Origin: Brevibacillus reuszeri
GTDB taxonomy: Bacteria; Bacillota; Bacilli; Brevibacillales; Brevibacillaceae
DNA length: 64,000 nucleotides
Direction of reading: 5' to 3'
Assembly: GCF_002897295.1 (NCBI RefSeq)
Contig: NZ_BEXF01000003.1
Location: forward strand, 124,001-188,000
Position numbers and translations under genes: made by a program. The notes beneath the pieces are model-generated. The model was not told where the DNA came from, made no database searches, and saw only the letters and a list, made by a program, of their open reading frames with translations. Shown piece by piece: positions 62,650 through 64,000 of this stretch (position 1 is the stretch's first letter; each line of letters starts with the position of its first letter).

Positions 62650-62820
62650 TCATGAAAAGCGGTCCACCACCAAAAACGGATTGGAGCTGAGCGGTTGACG
62701 GAGGTGGTCGACACGCATTAAATCGTCTAATTGCGTCTTTTCCGCTCCTAGTATTTGTCCACATTCTTGAAGTGTAATCAGACCTCGACGATATGCTTCG
62801 ATGACCTTGTGCTTATCCAT
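62650..62820 (-). CDS. Small helical protein, possible HTH
   Basis: 56 residues from ATG 62820, with GGGGAGG 6 nt upstream; an ATG six codons earlier lacks a site. The segment KVIEAYRRGLITLQECGQIL followed by GAEKTQLDDLM looks like a helix-turn-helix with a short C-terminal tail. Located between cheR and aroC with its own terminator. The family is not recognised. Confidence 0.6.
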   Translation of the reverse strand: MDKHKVIEAYRRGLITLQECGQILGAEKTQLDDLMRVDHLRQPLSSNPFLVVDRFS

Positions 62821-62894
62821 CTGCTGCCTCCCCTGCAAGTAGGTATTCCTAGTCTTGGGAAAAAAGAAGAGAGATATACTAGAGCACTGGTGAA

Positions 62895-63683
<789 letters not shown>

Positions 63684-63765
63684 TTATGCAGTTACATTTC
63701 TACTTGATTCGCCATTATTCGCGTAAATTCCTATCAGGACTGACGGAGATTTTGACGAAAAAAAG

Positions 63766-63793
63766 AAAAAACCCCCAAAACGGGGGTTTTTTT
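63766..63793. terminator. Terminator after ndk
   Basis: AACCCCC and GGGGGTT flank AAAACG-type loop bases, with A- and T-runs on both sides. Confidence 0.85.
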
Positions 63794-63803
63794 GGAGTAT
63801 GGC

Positions 63804-64000
63804 TTAGATCCAGCGTTGGATTGTTTTTTCGAAGGAAAGAACTTCTTCAGCGGAGAACCACAGACCGATTTCACGCTCAGCGCTTTCAGGAGAATCAGAA
63901 CCGTGGATAATGTTCATGCCAACGGATGTTGCGAAATCGCCACGGATTGTTCCAGAAGCTGCATCTACTGGGTTTGTTTTGCCCATCATAGCACGAGCAG
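63804..64000 (-). CDS. ndk: Nucleoside diphosphate kinase, N-terminal part beyond window
   Basis: The last 65 codons are visible, ending in [24 protein letters not shown] and the active-site His in [20 protein letters not shown] are diagnostic. It balances NTP pools by phosphate transfer through the His. Followed by the terminator and cheR. Confidence 0.96.
   Translation of the reverse strand, partial: ARAMMGKTNPVDAASGTIRGDFATSVGMNIIHGSDSPESAEREIGLWFSAEEVLSFEKTIQRWI

Overview
The window looks like a chromosomal segment of an endospore-forming Firmicute, most probably Brevibacillus or a close Paenibacillaceae relative (inference, no database search was possible). Reading from high to low coordinates, the backbone follows the Bacillus subtilis order ndk, cheR, aroC-aroB-aroH, trpEDCFBA, hisC, tyrA, aroA, ypiA, ypiB-like, ypiF, qcrABC, ypjA, ypjB, YitT-family gene, mazG, dapB, mgsA, bshB1, bshA, cca, birA, panBCD, dinG, ypmB, asnS, dnaD. 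Almost every gene is on the minus strand. GTG and TTG starts with strong AGGAGG-type ribosome binding sites are frequent.

Layout by region. 1-5.6 kb: a YajQ-type protein (cut by the window edge), an SDR protein without the usual catalytic pair, and a two-gene RND efflux operon. 5.8-7.6 kb: oligoendopeptidase F. 7.8-14.7 kb: a seven-gene glycan operon (UDP-glucose dehydrogenase, epimerase, NDP-sugar pyrophosphorylase, three glycosyltransferases, a coiled-coil protein) with sigma-K-like promoter elements. 14.8-16.9 kb: dnaD and asnS. 17.1-21.8 kb: a non-backbone block with a giant decapeptide-repeat protein, a short FtsH-like protease and a membrane-anchored partner, at the place where B. subtilis has aspB. 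22-31 kb: ypmB/tseB, a membrane protein, a small plus-strand gene with a sigma-G-like promoter, mtaD, rex, a degenerate ComEC-like lipoprotein, dinG and a TPR protein. 31-39 kb: pantothenate synthesis with a candidate attenuator leader, birA, cca, bacillithiol genes, mgsA, dapB and mazG. 39-44 kb: YitT-family protein, ypjB, ypjA and the menaquinol:cytochrome c reductase. 44-49.6 kb: ypiF, a short IDEAL protein, an unknown protein, ypiA, an ECF sigma/anti-sigma pair and a pseudo-amidohydrolase. 49.6-62.5 kb: the aromatic amino-acid supraoperon, with a candidate catabolite-controlled small RNA at its downstream end and a TRAP-type attenuator before trpE. 62.6-64 kb: a small protein, cheR and the 3' part of ndk.

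The genes cover central biosynthesis (chorismate to Trp/Tyr, pantothenate, bacillithiol, a lysine/dipicolinate step), respiration and redox sensing (qcr, rex), RNA and protein synthesis (asnS, cca), and sporulation or cell-surface functions. The least explained material is the 17-22 kb block (repeat fibre-like protein plus split FtsH pair), the glycan operon with sporulation-type promoters, the small gene at 23.3 kb, and the roughly 100-nt transcription unit at 49.7 kb.
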